NCBI GenBank assembly: GCA_047623555.1
Contig: JBLHMP010000001.1
Location: 1 to 64,000 of the forward strand
Reading direction: 5' to 3'
DNA from: NORP181 sp047623555
GTDB lineage: Bacteria > Pseudomonadota > Alphaproteobacteria > Rhodobacterales > Rhodobacteraceae
Length of the DNA stretch: 64,000 nucleotides
A program made the translations under genes and the position numbers. The notes under the pieces were generated by a model. It saw nothing but the letters and a program-made list of their open reading frames with translations. It ran no database searches and had not been told where the DNA came from. Shown here in pieces: positions 34,403-43,519 of the stretch (the stretch's first letter is position 1; each line of letters begins with the position of its first letter).

Positions 34403-35272
34403 ATGACTAAGACATTGCTTTCATTCGGACACGGGCTGTCAGCCCGCACGCTCGCCCCGCATTTGCTGGCGCAGGATTGGCGCGTTATCGGCACCAGCCG
34501 CAGCGCCGACAAGGCCGAGACGATTCGCCAAACCGGGGCCGAGGCGCTGATTTGGCCGCCGGACGATTGCGCGACTGCTTTGGCTGACGCCACGCATCTT
34601 TTGATCTCGGCGTCCCCTTCGGCTGAGGGCGATCCGGTGTTGAACGCATTGGCTGAAAAGATCGCATCTGCGACTAATCTAGAGTGGGTCGGGTATCTGT
34701 CCACCACTGGCGTTTACGGCGACCATCAGGGCGGTTGGGTTGATGAAACAACACCGCTAAGCCCGTCCACAAAACGCGGTTTATGGCGCCAAGAGGCCGA
34801 GGCGGCATGGGCTGCGGTCCCCAAGCTGCCACTGCATATCTTTCGTTTGGCCGGCATCTATGGCCCGGGTCGCGGCCCCTTTGCCAAATTGCGCAACGGC
34901 ACGGCACGGCGGATCATCAAAGACAATCAGGTGTTCAGTCGCATTCATGTGGATGACATCGCGCAGGTGTTGCTGGCCTCAATCGCGCGGCCCAACCCCG
35001 GTGCGATCTATAACCTCTGCGACGACAACCCGGCCCCACCACAAGAGGTTATCGCCTACGCGGCCGAATTGCTGGGCCTGCCGGTGCCACCAGCCGTTGC
35101 CTTTGAAAACGCTGAAATGACCCCAATGGCCCGCAGTTTTTATGCCGAGAGTAAAAAAGTACGGAACAATCGGATCAAGGATGAGTTGGGGGTGACGTTG
35201 AAATACGCGACCTACAGGAATGTTTTGCAGGCGATGTTGGACAGTGAACTGGGTCAGACATCTGAAAAGTAG
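34403..35272 (+). CDS. NAD-dependent epimerase/dehydratase family protein (YeeZ-like)
   Basis: A 289-residue SDR-fold protein starting MTKTLLSFGHGLSARTLAPHL, in which the Rossmann motif is GHGLSAR rather than GxxGxxG. YLSTTGVYGDHQGGWVDE (about 96 on) and FRLAGIYGPGRGPFAKLR (about 150 on) are typical of the extended SDR subfamily that includes E. coli YeeZ. The substrate is unknown. The ATG at 34403 is used; the longer frame to 34145 runs across paaA and its promoter. The 3' end overlaps convergent mrr by 19 bp. Confidence 0.8.
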   Translation: MTKTLLSFGHGLSARTLAPHLLAQDWRVIGTSRSADKAETIRQTGAEALIWPPDDCATALADATHLLISASPSAEGDPVLNALAEKIASATNLEWVGYLSTTGVYGDHQGGWVDETTPLSPSTKRGLWRQEAEAAWAAVPKLPLHIFRLAGIYGPGRGPFAKLRNGTARRIIKDNQVFSRIHVDDIAQVLLASIARPNPGAIYNLCDDNPAPPQEVIAYAAELLGLPVPPAVAFENAEMTPMARSFYAESKKVRNNRIKDELGVTLKYATYRNVLQAMLDSELGQTSEK

Positions 35273-36189
35273 TCCTCGTCTACAGATCGCAGAACATAGG
35301 TTTCGCGGGCTCTTACCCCAACTTCGTGTTTGATCATCAGGCGGGCTAGGTCCTGACCGTTGATAAGAACAATACGTTGCTGCACGCGTGAAACATATTC
35401 CCGGGCGTGGCTTGAATAATCCGATGTTGTAACAAAAACACCTTTTGTGGCCCCTTCTCCCGTTAACGACCCGACAAATGCATTTAGCGCCGGCCGCCCA
35501 ACGTTGTTTTCCGGAGCATAGCGTTTGGCCTGGATATAGACGGCATCAAGGCCCAATTCGTCCTCGTTTATGATACCATCAATACCGCCATCACCAGACA
35601 GGTTGGTCTGTAATCCGCGCTCAAGGTCACCACCGCCATATCCCATGGCCAACAACAGATGGACGACAAGCCGCTCAAACCGGGCAGTTGATAAGGACAA
35701 GACTGCTTCGATTATCTCATCGGCCAAGACACTTTTGATTTCAGAGAAAGCTGTACTTATCTGATCCTCGGGCGTTTTTTCAGGTGTTGCGAGGACCGTC
35801 AATTCGTTGTCAGCAGTTGTGGCCTTGCTATTGCGGGGCATCTTGGCAGCCGCCGCCACCCAGTCCGTGAAACTTTCTATTTCCGAAAGCGCCCCATTGT
35901 CGATTTTGCCGGGGTGGCGTTCGAGAAACGCCTTTCCACTGCTTGTGATCTCGTGGTGGTTTCTTTTGACGGTCTGTATCAATCCTGCTTTGGACATATA
36001 AGTGCGCGCCCAATGTGCCCTATCGCTTAGCAGAGTTTTCTTGCCGCTGGGCAGCAGTTCTTCGGCGTCTTGCGGCGTCAGGTTTAGCTGAGAAATTACA
36101 GTGGGCAGGGTCTCTTTCACATTTTTGGCGCCTTGCGAAAACCCAAGCAAAACAGGTCGCATCATAGTCTGGTAATCTGGAACTGGCAT
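35254..36189 (-). CDS. mrr: Mrr-type restriction endonuclease
   Basis: A 311-residue protein. The N-terminal winged-helix Mrr_N domain (about 8-95; ITSSGKAFLERHP) is followed by a linker and a catalytic Mrr_cat domain (about 165-295) of the PD-(D/E)xK fold: FERLVVHLLLAMGY, GDGGIDGII and YIQAKRY give the acidic and Lys residues. Family members cut methylated DNA (type IV restriction). Its ATG overlaps the dxs stop by one base (TAATG), so it would be translated with a core isoprenoid gene. No methyltransferase or specificity gene is nearby. Confidence 0.88.
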   Translation of the reverse strand: MPVPDYQTMMRPVLLGFSQGAKNVKETLPTVISQLNLTPQDAEELLPSGKKTLLSDRAHWARTYMSKAGLIQTVKRNHHEITSSGKAFLERHPGKIDNGALSEIESFTDWVAAAAKMPRNSKATTADNELTVLATPEKTPEDQISTAFSEIKSVLADEIIEAVLSLSTARFERLVVHLLLAMGYGGGDLERGLQTNLSGDGGIDGIINEDELGLDAVYIQAKRYAPENNVGRPALNAFVGSLTGEGATKGVFVTTSDYSSHAREYVSRVQQRIVLINGQDLARLMIKHEVGVRARETYVLRSVDEDYFSDV

Positions 36190-38117
36190 TAAGCCCGCTT
36201 TTCCCCAATCGTCGCAACACCCAGCACATTCAGTACTTTCGCCTCGATCTGTTCGGCGTTCATACCGGCAACCGCATACATATCGGCAGGGTTCGACTGA
36301 TCGATGAAGGTATCCGGGAACACCATGGAGCGGTATTTTAGCCCGCTATCAAACACGCCCTCATCCGCGAGCAGTTGCGCCACATGGCTGCCGAAACCAC
36401 CAATTGCGCCCTCTTCGACGGTAATCAGCGCCTCGTGATTGGCGGCTAATTCAAGGATCAGATCACGGTCCAGCGGTTTGGCAAATCGCGCATCCGCAAT
36501 TGTCGGCTTAATCCCGCGTGCGGCCAAGGCCTCGGCGGCGCGGCGCACCTCTCCTAGTCGGGTGCCAAAGGACAGGATCGCCACGCGACTGCCGCGCTGG
36601 ATCATCCGACCTTTGCCGATTTCCAGCACTTCGCCCTGTTCCGGCAGATCAACGCCAACGCCTTCGCCACGTGGATAGCGGAACGCGATGGGGCCGTCGT
36701 CATGCGCCGCCGCTGTGGCGATCATATGCACCAACTCGGCCTCGTCCGCCGCCGCCATCACCACAAACCCCGGCAGGTTGGCCAGAAACGCGATGTCATA
36801 GCTGCCGGCATGGGTCGGACCATCGGCGCCGACCAATCCGGCGCGATCAATGGCAAAACGGACCGGCAGGCGCTGGATGGCCACATCATGGACCACCTGA
36901 TCATAGCCGCGTTGCAGGAATGTCGAATAGAGCGTGCAAAACGGCTTCATCCCACCGGCAGCCAAAGCCGCCGAAAACGTCACGCCATGTTGTTCGGCAA
37001 TGCCAACATCAAAGCAGCGGCTGGGATAGCGTTCCGCAAACAGGTTCAGCCCGGTGCCATCGGGCATCGCCGCCGTGACCGCGCAGATTTTGTCATCCTT
37101 GGCGGCCATATTGACCAGCGTTTGGCCAAAGACCGACGTGTAACTGGGGGCGTTTGACGGTGTTTTTTGCTGCTCACCGGTGATCACATCAAACTTGGCT
37201 GTGGCATGGCCCTTGTCGCGCGCGGCCTCGGCGGGGCCATAGCCTTTGCCTTTTTTGGTCAGCACATGGATCAGGATCGGGCCGGTGGCCCGTGCCTTGA
37301 CCGTGCGCAACACCGGCAGCAACTGGTCCATGTCGTGGCCATCAATTGGCCCGATATAGGAAAACCCAAGCTCCTCAAACAATGTGCCACCAACGGCCAT
37401 ACCCTTGAGCATTTCCTTGGCCCGGCGCGCACCTTCGCGAAACGGCTCTGGCAGCAAAGACACAGCGCCTTTGGCCGCGGCTTTCAATTCCTGAAACGGT
37501 TCTTCGGCATAGAGCCGCGACAAATAGGACGACAATGCCCCAACCGGCGGTGCGATGCTCATCTCGTTATCATTCAGGATCACAAATAGACGCTTTTTCA
37601 GATGCCCGGCGTTGTTCATCGCCTCAAATGCCATGCCCGCGCTCATTGCGCCATCGCCGATCACCGCCACAGCATCGCCGAGCCCTTCGGCGGTTACGCC
37701 GCCCAGATCGCGGGCAACAGCGAACCCCAGCGCGGCACTGATTGACGTCGAACTATGCGCCGCGCCAAACGGGTCATAGGGCGATTCACTGCGTTTGGTG
37801 AAGCCGCTAAGCCCGTCTTTCATTCGCAGGGTGCGAATGCGGTCGCGCCGCCCGGTCAGGATTTTATGCGGATAACACTGGTGGCTCACGTCCCAGATGA
37901 TTTTGTCGCGCGGAGCGTCAAACACCGCATGTAACGCCACAGTCAGTTCGACCACCCCAAGACCTGCGCCCAGATGGCCGCCAGTCACGGATACAGCCGA
38001 TACCGTTTCGGCGCGCAATTCGCCCGCCAGTTGCGTCAGCTGTGCGTCACTAAATTGCTTTAGGTCAGCCGGTCGCTGGACCTGATCCAGCAGGGGGGTG
38101 TTTGGAATATCAGTCAT
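36189..38117 (-). CDS. dxs: 1-deoxy-D-xylulose-5-phosphate synthase
   Basis: A 642-residue thiamine-diphosphate enzyme that condenses pyruvate and glyceraldehyde 3-phosphate in the first step of the MEP isoprenoid pathway. Visible: WDVSHQCYPHKILTGR (about 47 on), the ThDP/Mg motif GDGAMSAGMAFEAMNNAG (about 147 on; GDGx(24-27)N type), GIAEQHGVTFSAALA (about 365 on) and the C-terminal transketolase domain. The ATG at 38117 has AAGGAGG 7 bases upstream. It follows ispA by 23 bp, and mrr is coupled to its end. Confidence 0.97.
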   Translation of the reverse strand: MTDIPNTPLLDQVQRPADLKQFSDAQLTQLAGELRAETVSAVSVTGGHLGAGLGVVELTVALHAVFDAPRDKIIWDVSHQCYPHKILTGRRDRIRTLRMKDGLSGFTKRSESPYDPFGAAHSSTSISAALGFAVARDLGGVTAEGLGDAVAVIGDGAMSAGMAFEAMNNAGHLKKRLFVILNDNEMSIAPPVGALSSYLSRLYAEEPFQELKAAAKGAVSLLPEPFREGARRAKEMLKGMAVGGTLFEELGFSYIGPIDGHDMDQLLPVLRTVKARATGPILIHVLTKKGKGYGPAEAARDKGHATAKFDVITGEQQKTPSNAPSYTSVFGQTLVNMAAKDDKICAVTAAMPDGTGLNLFAERYPSRCFDVGIAEQHGVTFSAALAAGGMKPFCTLYSTFLQRGYDQVVHDVAIQRLPVRFAIDRAGLVGADGPTHAGSYDIAFLANLPGFVVMAAADEAELVHMIATAAAHDDGPIAFRYPRGEGVGVDLPEQGEVLEIGKGRMIQRGSRVAILSFGTRLGEVRRAAEALAARGIKPTIADARFAKPLDRDLILELAANHEALITVEEGAIGGFGSHVAQLLADEGVFDSGLKYRSMVFPDTFIDQSNPADMYAVAGMNAEQIEAKVLNVLGVATIGEKRA

Positions 38118-38140
38118 CTGCACCTCCTTTGAGGCCATGG

Positions 38141-39007
38141 TTATCTATCGCGTGAAATAACGAAACGGGCGGCATCCTGCAAGGTCGCAGCCTCGGTTCC
38201 ATAGGGTGAAAGTGCATCACAGGCCTGTTCAACCAGCTCCCGTGCGCGGAATTTTGCGTGTTTAAGCCCCAAAAGCGAGACAAAGGTGGCTTTGCCAGCC
38301 TCTGCATCCTTTTGTAATCGTTTACCGGCCTTGGCAGCGTCGCCTTCGATATCCAGAATGTCGTCGGCGATCTGAAACGCCAAGCCTAAGGCTTTGGCAT
38401 ATAGTCCAAGCGACTGTGCATCCTCTTGGGCCAATCGCGCCCCGGCACAGGCCGACCATTCGATCAAAGCGCCAGTTTTCCCGGCCTGCAATGCGGTTAT
38501 CTGCGCAAGATTTAGCGCCGTATGCGCCGTTTCTGCCGCGATATCCAGCGCTTGGCCCAACACCATACCCTGTGCGCCGCTGGCGCGCGCCAAGGTCAAA
38601 ACCAAATCAGCGCGCACCTCGGCAACGCCGCATTCCGGGCGGGCCACCAGTTCAAAGGCCAGCGTTTGCAGGGCGTCGCCAACCAGAACGGCCGTCGCCT
38701 CGTCCCATTTGATGTGCACCGTCGCACGACCCCGGCGCAGGTCGTCGTCATCCATGCAGGGCAGATCATCATGCACCAGCGAATAGGCATGCAGTGCCTC
38801 AATCGCGGTGGCGGGCCAGATGGCGCGTGCCGGATCAATGCCGTGCAATCGTGCGCTTTCCAATGCCAGAAACCCGCGCAGGCGTTTACCGCCAGTGGTC
38901 GCATAGCCCATGCCAGCAACAACCGGCAGATCGTCGAAATCGCCCAGAACAAGGTTAAGATGCGTTTGTATCTGCTTTGCCGCGTCGTTCAGCCGTTGCT
39001 GAAACAT
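38141..39007 (-). CDS. ispA: Farnesyl/geranyl diphosphate synthase
   Basis: A 288-residue polyprenyl synthase that adds isopentenyl diphosphate units to allylic substrates to make geranyl and farnesyl diphosphate. The first aspartate-rich motif DDLPCMDDDDLRRG (about 78-91) and the second DDILDIEGD (about 216-224) bind the Mg-diphosphate. The CMDDD spacing matches bacterial short-chain FPP synthases. It sits directly after xseB (no gap) and before dxs, the common alphaproteobacterial order. Confidence 0.95.
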   Translation of the reverse strand: MFQQRLNDAAKQIQTHLNLVLGDFDDLPVVAGMGYATTGGKRLRGFLALESARLHGIDPARAIWPATAIEALHAYSLVHDDLPCMDDDDLRRGRATVHIKWDEATAVLVGDALQTLAFELVARPECGVAEVRADLVLTLARASGAQGMVLGQALDIAAETAHTALNLAQITALQAGKTGALIEWSACAGARLAQEDAQSLGLYAKALGLAFQIADDILDIEGDAAKAGKRLQKDAEAGKATFVSLLGLKHAKFRARELVEQACDALSPYGTEAATLQDAARFVISRDR

Positions 39008-39250
39008 TCAAAGCCCTTCGACGGGTGTGGTTCCGGTTGGCGCGCCATTCTGGTCGAGCGTGATGGCCGCAACCTTTTCCTCGGCGCGCTTCAGTTCATC
39101 TTCGCACCGTTTTTTCAGGGCTGCGCCGCGTTCATAAAGCGTGATCGACTGATCCAGCGCCACATCACCACGTTCAAGCTGATCCACCACGGTTTCCAGC
39201 TCTTTCATGGCGGTTTCAAAGCTCATTTTGTCTACAGGAGTATCGGTCAT
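39008..39250 (-). CDS. xseB: Exodeoxyribonuclease VII small subunit
   Basis: An 80-residue helical protein: MSFETAMKELETVVDQLERGDVALD-type opening (about 8-32) and LYERGAALKKRCEDELKRAEEKV (about 38 on) are the XseB signature. With the XseA catalytic subunit it degrades single-stranded DNA to oligonucleotides. xseA is not in the window. It overlaps the upstream deacetylase-like gene by 4 bp (ATGA) and abuts ispA. Confidence 0.95.
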   Translation of the reverse strand: MTDTPVDKMSFETAMKELETVVDQLERGDVALDQSITLYERGAALKKRCEDELKRAEEKVAAITLDQNGAPTGTTPVEGL

Positions 39251-40173
39251 GTCGCGGCCTTTATCAGTTCTTCTACATGCGCGCGTGCGGCGGCGCTTAG
39301 GGCGTTCAGATCATAGCCACCTTCCAAAGTCGACACGATTTTACCGTCGCATAACTCATCCGCCAGCGCGCAGATTTCGCCCGTTAGCCATGCAAAATCC
39401 TCGGTTGACCAGTTCAATTGCGCCAATGGATCATCCCGATGTGCATCAAATCCGGCGGAAATAATGATCAGTTCGGGTTTGAATGCGCGTAGGCGGGGAA
39501 AGGCCTGTGCCTGATATTCCCGCCGCATGGTTGTGCCGTCGCTGTCAGGTGGCAGCGGGATGTTCAGGATGTTGTCAAATGCACCATCCTCATCGGCGCG
39601 ACCAGAACCGGGCCACAGCGGCATTTGCTGTGAGGTAATGAACAGCGCACGCCGTTCATCCCACAATATGTCCTGGGTGCCATTGCCATGATGCACGTCA
39701 AAATCCACCAAGGCGACGCGTGATAACCCGTGATGCTCAAGCGCATATTTCACGCCCAACGCGGCATTGCCAAACAGGCAAAACCCCATCGCGGTGTCCT
39801 TTTCCGCGTGGTGGCCGGGCGGGCGCACGGCGGCAAAAGCATTCTGTGCCTCGCCCCCCAGTACCATATCGATGCCGCGAACCATTGCCCCGGCACCGCG
39901 AAACGCCGCATCCAATGATCGTGGTGACAACCACGTATCGGCATCAATGGCGTGCAATTCCCTGATCGGTGAACTGCGCCGTAAATCGGCCAGATACGCC
40001 GCTGGATGAATGCGCAAAACATCATCATCTGCGGCCAACGGCGCCGTTACCCGGACTAAATCCAACGGTTCAAGGGCATGTAAAACATGTTCAAGCCGCG
40101 CCATCCGCTCGGGATGTCCGTCAGGCGTAATATGTTCCAGGCAATCGGCATGGGTAATTAAGGCTGTGGTCAT
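39247..40173 (-). CDS. Histone deacetylase family protein
   Basis: A 308-residue zinc-dependent amidohydrolase of the arginase/deacetylase fold. Motifs: RPPGHHAE (about 132-139; the tandem His), GFCLFGNAALG (about 144), VDFDVHHGNGTQD (about 168-180; Zn ligands Asp and His) and SAGFDAHRDDPL (about 247-258; Zn-ligand Asp). Bacterial members deacetylate polyamines or other small amides. The ATG at 40173 is preferred to one 84 bases upstream. First gene of the HDAC-xseB-ispA-dxs-mrr run. Confidence 0.88.
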   Translation of the reverse strand: MTTALITHADCLEHITPDGHPERMARLEHVLHALEPLDLVRVTAPLAADDDVLRIHPAAYLADLRRSSPIRELHAIDADTWLSPRSLDAAFRGAGAMVRGIDMVLGGEAQNAFAAVRPPGHHAEKDTAMGFCLFGNAALGVKYALEHHGLSRVALVDFDVHHGNGTQDILWDERRALFITSQQMPLWPGSGRADEDGAFDNILNIPLPPDSDGTTMRREYQAQAFPRLRAFKPELIIISAGFDAHRDDPLAQLNWSTEDFAWLTGEICALADELCDGKIVSTLEGGYDLNALSAAARAHVEELIKAAT

Positions 40174-40275
40174 GTGTGATCCTGATCGTCTGTTTGGTAC
40201 ATAAACGAAAGTAGGTTCATTGATATTGGAACTGCAAGCCCGATGTTTACAGCGCAAGGAAAGACGCGCGCCGTA

Positions 40276-41070
40276 TCAATCGATCGGTGACAATAATTCT
40301 GGTGCGGTCACCAGTTGACGCACGCCCTGACTGTGGTTTTCATCAAATACATTGCCATTTTCGACCCATGCATTCAGCGAATTATAGCTGACCTTGGCGC
40401 AATTTGGTCGAACACTCCAAGTGACTTGCAGAGGCGAACAGATCGCATCAGTGAAGGTGGACCCAGTTGTTGAGCCTGTGAAAACTACCGGTGTTCCAGT
40501 GCCAGTTGGCAATGATTTGGGCTGATGCAACCCATTTGCTGAGTTAGCATTATAGTCGAAATCTCTGAAATCCAGAGCGTTGTCGTCATTCACAACAAGA
40601 AAGACCTGGGTTTCTACGCGTAGCGTTGGGTTGGCACAGCTTACGCTGGAGCAAGCCGCTAGCCCTGCACCCGGAGTGACCTGACAAGAACTGAAAGCCC
40701 AGTGGACCTCAATCGTATCACCCGGCTTTATGCCAAAAAACGCACCCTTGCCATGACTTGGGTCTTCCAATTCAGCTGCGGTCAGTTGATCGGTTTCATT
40801 GCATCTAAACCCACCATGGTCCCCTTCGCCCGCAGAAACTGAAAACCCAGGGCCTTTGTGTTCAGCATTTGTATGAGTGTGCAGGTTGCACAAGTTGAGT
40901 TCACTTGAGGGCGGCGCGAACGGAAAACTCTGAGAGTTGGTGCCTCTTGAGTCAGTTATGTCGCGTGGGGTTTGTGGACCAAAACCGTGACATATGTCGG
41001 CGGCAAAAACAGGACTGGCCGTGGGTAGCACAATGCCTGCAATTAAAATTGCAATACTTGCGAATTTCAT
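40276..41070 (-). CDS. Delta-class carbonic anhydrase, secreted
   Basis: A 264-residue protein with a signal peptide (cleavage after VFA-AD, about residue 23). The segment CNLHTHTNAEHKGPGFS (about 61-77) matches the zinc-site region of delta-class carbonic anhydrases first described from diatoms, where His residues bind the metal. Another His/Glu-containing strand is IEVHWAFSSCQ (about 120-130), and multiple Cys residues suggest disulfides. The enzyme would hydrate CO2 in the periplasm. It is monocistronic, between convergent-free intergenic regions. Identification is by motif, so the class is likely but not certain. Confidence 0.75.
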   Translation of the reverse strand: MKFASIAILIAGIVLPTASPVFAADICHGFGPQTPRDITDSRGTNSQSFPFAPPSSELNLCNLHTHTNAEHKGPGFSVSAGEGDHGGFRCNETDQLTAAELEDPSHGKGAFFGIKPGDTIEVHWAFSSCQVTPGAGLAACSSVSCANPTLRVETQVFLVVNDDNALDFRDFDYNANSANGLHQPKSLPTGTGTPVVFTGSTTGSTFTDAICSPLQVTWSVRPNCAKVSYNSLNAWVENGNVFDENHSQGVRQLVTAPELLSPID

Positions 41071-41169
41071 GTCATTTCCTTCTGTGTTAGCCGTAGGTTT
41101 CTTCAGTTTAGAGACAACCCAGAAAAAATATATGTAATCCGTAACAATACCGGTTTAGGCTTTTGGGGC

Positions 41170-41871
41170 CTAATCCGGGGCCAACATATACCCGGCACCG
41201 CGCACCGTCTGCAAATACCTTGGTTGCTTTGGATTGGTCTCAATCTTGCGCCGCAGCCGGGTGATCTGAACATCCACGGCGCGTTCCTGCGCCTGACCGC
41301 GATCACGCCCCAGATCCTCGACCAGTTTGGCACGGCTGACCGGTTCATGCGGGCAGGCGGAAAAGAACTTCATCAACAGGCTTTCGGTGGCGGTCAGGCG
41401 GACCAGTTGGTCGCCTTGCCACATTTCGCCGCGTTCAATGTCATACCGAATCGGCCCCAGTTGCAGGATTTTTGGCACCGTATCTTCGGCCGGTGTATCT
41501 GGCATCCGACGCAAAATTGCGTTGATGCGCAGTAACAGCTCTTTGGGCTCAAATGGTTTGGCCAGATAATCATCGGCCCCAGCCTCAAGCCCGGCAATCC
41601 GGTTTTCGGTTTCGCCCCGCGCGGTCAGCAACAGAATCGGCGTGTTCAGGGTTTCGCGCAAAGATCGGGTTAGCGAAATGCCGTCTTCTCCGGGCATCAT
41701 CACATCCATCACGATCAAATCAAAATCCAACCCGGCCAGAATGCGCCGTGCGTGGGCGGCGTCGCGTGCCGCAGTCACCAGAAATCCGTGACGGATCAGG
41801 AATTTTTTCAACAGATCGCGGATGCGTTCGTCATCGTCAACGATCAGCAAATGGGCGTCAAGTTTGCTCAT
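41170..41871 (-). CDS. petR: OmpR-family response regulator (PetR-like)
   Basis: A 233-residue two-component regulator. The receiver domain (1-120) has acidic LIVDDDERI, phospho-acceptor Asp in LIVMDVMMPGEDG (about 55) and Lys in YLAKPFEP (about 105). The C-terminal winged helix (about 135-230) has RLTATESLLMKFF, VDVQITRLRRKIE and LQTVRGAGYML. It resembles PetR of Rhodobacter, which was found upstream of the cytochrome bc1 genes together with the MarR-like PetP. petP is directly upstream here, overlapping by 4 bp. The bc1 genes are not in the window. Confidence 0.85.
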   Translation of the reverse strand: MSKLDAHLLIVDDDERIRDLLKKFLIRHGFLVTAARDAAHARRILAGLDFDLIVMDVMMPGEDGISLTRSLRETLNTPILLLTARGETENRIAGLEAGADDYLAKPFEPKELLLRINAILRRMPDTPAEDTVPKILQLGPIRYDIERGEMWQGDQLVRLTATESLLMKFFSACPHEPVSRAKLVEDLGRDRGQAQERAVDVQITRLRRKIETNPKQPRYLQTVRGAGYMLAPD

Positions 41872-42380
41872 GTTGGTCCCTCACGTAAACGGATATGGGC
41901 GCGGCGCAGATCTGTATCCATCATAGCCTCAAGTACTTGTTTAAACCCGGCAACCGCGACCGGCCCTGCATCACGAAACGCGGTGCGCATGCGGGCGCGC
42001 TGGGCATCTGACAGGCGGCTCTCCAGATCGCGGCCCGGTTCTGTCAAATGCAAATGACGTTCACGTTTGTCGATGGTGCCAACCCGGCTTTCGACTAGGC
42101 CATCCGAAATCAATGTGCGTAAAACCCGGTTCAGCGATTGTTTGGTGACGCCTAAAATTGCCAGTAAATTGTTTACCGTCGTTCCCGGTGCGCGATTGAT
42201 GAAATGGATCGCTCGATGGTGCGCCCGACCATAAGCGAGTTCGGTTAAAATGCGATCTGGATCGGCGGTAAAGCCGCGATAGGCGAAAAACATCGCCTCG
42301 ATTCCCTGTCGCAGCTGTTCATCTGTCAGAAACAGCAGGCTATCACTGCCATAGGCCTGTGCTGTGCGTCCATCTGCCAT
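41868..42380 (-). CDS. petP: MarR-family regulator (PetP-like)
   Basis: A 170-residue winged-helix protein: HHRAIHFINRAPGTTVNNLLAILGVTKQSLNRVLRTLISDGLV forms the HTH core (about 58-100) and VGTIDKRERHLHLTE the wing (about 104-117). It is the usual partner of PetR. The ATG at 42380 has GAGGG six bases upstream; an ATG at 42392 has no such site. An ATGA overlap links it to petR. An inverted repeat at 42412-42430 upstream is a candidate binding site. Confidence 0.85.
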   Translation of the reverse strand: MADGRTAQAYGSDSLLFLTDEQLRQGIEAMFFAYRGFTADPDRILTELAYGRAHHRAIHFINRAPGTTVNNLLAILGVTKQSLNRVLRTLISDGLVESRVGTIDKRERHLHLTEPGRDLESRLSDAQRARMRTAFRDAGPVAVAGFKQVLEAMMDTDLRRAHIRLREGPT

Positions 42381-42411
42381 GATATCCCTCATGTAACATA
42401 GCTCACAGCTT

Positions 42412-42452
42412 ATGTCAGTCTTGTTGACATTCCAAGAGTGAAGCGGTATCGA
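42412..42452 (+). promoter_or_regulatory. Inverted repeat and probable ilvE promoter
   Basis: ATGTCA (42412-42417) and TGACAT (42425-42430) form an inverted repeat with a 7-base spacer. It overlaps TTGACA (42424-42429), which with TATCGA (42447-42452) at 17-bp spacing makes a sigma70-like promoter facing ilvE. The repeat also lies 32-50 bp upstream of petP on the other strand, so PetP may control both directions. Confidence 0.45.
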
Positions 42453-42538
42453 ATTGCAGTTTTGGCGTAATAAAATGTCTGTATCTGACGTGAAATGCGC
42501 AATTAATGCAAAGAACGATACTTTCGGGAGGACGGGAT

Positions 42539-43405
42539 ATGTCGGGATATGATGACCGCGATGGTCAAATCTGGATGGATGGCAAGCTGATCAATTGGCG
42601 TGATGCAAACGTCCACATTCTGACCCATGCGATGCATTATGCCAGCTCTGTCTTTGAGGGAGAGCGGGCCTATAACGGTAAAATCTTTAAATCGCGTGAG
42701 CATTCCGAACGCTTGCGGCGCTCGGCGTCGATGGTTGATTTTGAGATTCCTTATACCGTGGACGAGATCGAGGCCGCCAAGGTCGAAGTGCTGGCCGCCA
42801 GTGGTCTGAGTGATGCCTATGTGCGTGCCATTGCCTGGCGCGGCGCGGGCGAAGACATGGGTGTTGCATCCGAGCGTAATCCGGTGCGGATGGCCATCGC
42901 GGTGTGGGAATGGGGTGCCTATTATGGCGACGCCAAAAGCAAGGGCGCCAAGCTGGACATTTCCAAGTGGAAACGCCCCAGCCCCGAGACCATTCCGTGC
43001 CACGCCAAGGCGGCTGGCCTATATATGATCTGTACCATGTCCAAACACGCGGCCGAGGCCAAAGGCTGCTCTGATGCATTGATGTTTGACTATCGCGGCT
43101 ATGTGGCCGAGGCGACGGGCGCCAATATTTTCTTTGTACGGGATGGCGAAGTGCATACGCCGGACCCGGATTGTTTTTTGAACGGCATCACCCGGCAGAC
43201 TGTTCTGGGTATGCTTAAAGAGCGCAATATCAAGGTGCATGAGCGCCATATTATGCCTGATGAGCTTGAGAGTTTTGAGCAATGCTGGCTGACCGGCACA
43301 GCTGCCGAGGTCACGCCGGTGGGGCAGATTGGCGATTATCGTTTTGAGGTCGGGGCGTTGGCACGGGACATTGCGGCCGGTTATGAGGTTTTGGTGCGCG
43401 AATAG
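42539..43405 (+). CDS. ilvE: Branched-chain amino acid aminotransferase
   Basis: A 288-residue PLP-dependent fold-IV aminotransferase for the last step of Val, Leu and Ile synthesis or the first of their breakdown. Visible: MHYASSVFEGERAYNG (about 28-43), the PLP Lys in ISKWKRPSPETIPCHAKAAGLY (Lys near residue 157), GYVAEATGANIF (about 188-199) and CWLTGTAAEVTPVGQIGD (about 247 on). The ATG at 42539 has GGGAGGAC upstream. A strong hairpin terminator follows. Single gene, divergent from petP. Confidence 0.95.
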   Translation: MSGYDDRDGQIWMDGKLINWRDANVHILTHAMHYASSVFEGERAYNGKIFKSREHSERLRRSASMVDFEIPYTVDEIEAAKVEVLAASGLSDAYVRAIAWRGAGEDMGVASERNPVRMAIAVWEWGAYYGDAKSKGAKLDISKWKRPSPETIPCHAKAAGLYMICTMSKHAAEAKGCSDALMFDYRGYVAEATGANIFFVRDGEVHTPDPDCFLNGITRQTVLGMLKERNIKVHERHIMPDELESFEQCWLTGTAAEVTPVGQIGDYRFEVGALARDIAAGYEVLVRE

Positions 43406-43441
43406 GTCGGCTGTTATTCGGCTGGGTTATTATTAGATTGA

Positions 43442-43461
43442 GGCGAGCCTGAAGGCTCGCC
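43442..43461 (+). terminator. Hairpin terminator after ilvE
   Basis: GGCGAGCC, loop TGAA, GGCTCGCC form a perfect 8-bp stem 37 bp after the ilvE stop, followed by an AT-rich tract with T-runs. Confidence 0.7.
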
Positions 43462-43519
43462 ACGATATTTCTTTTGCTATTTCCCGTGCCGGAAAAGGCG
43501 CAATTGATGCGCGCCGCGC

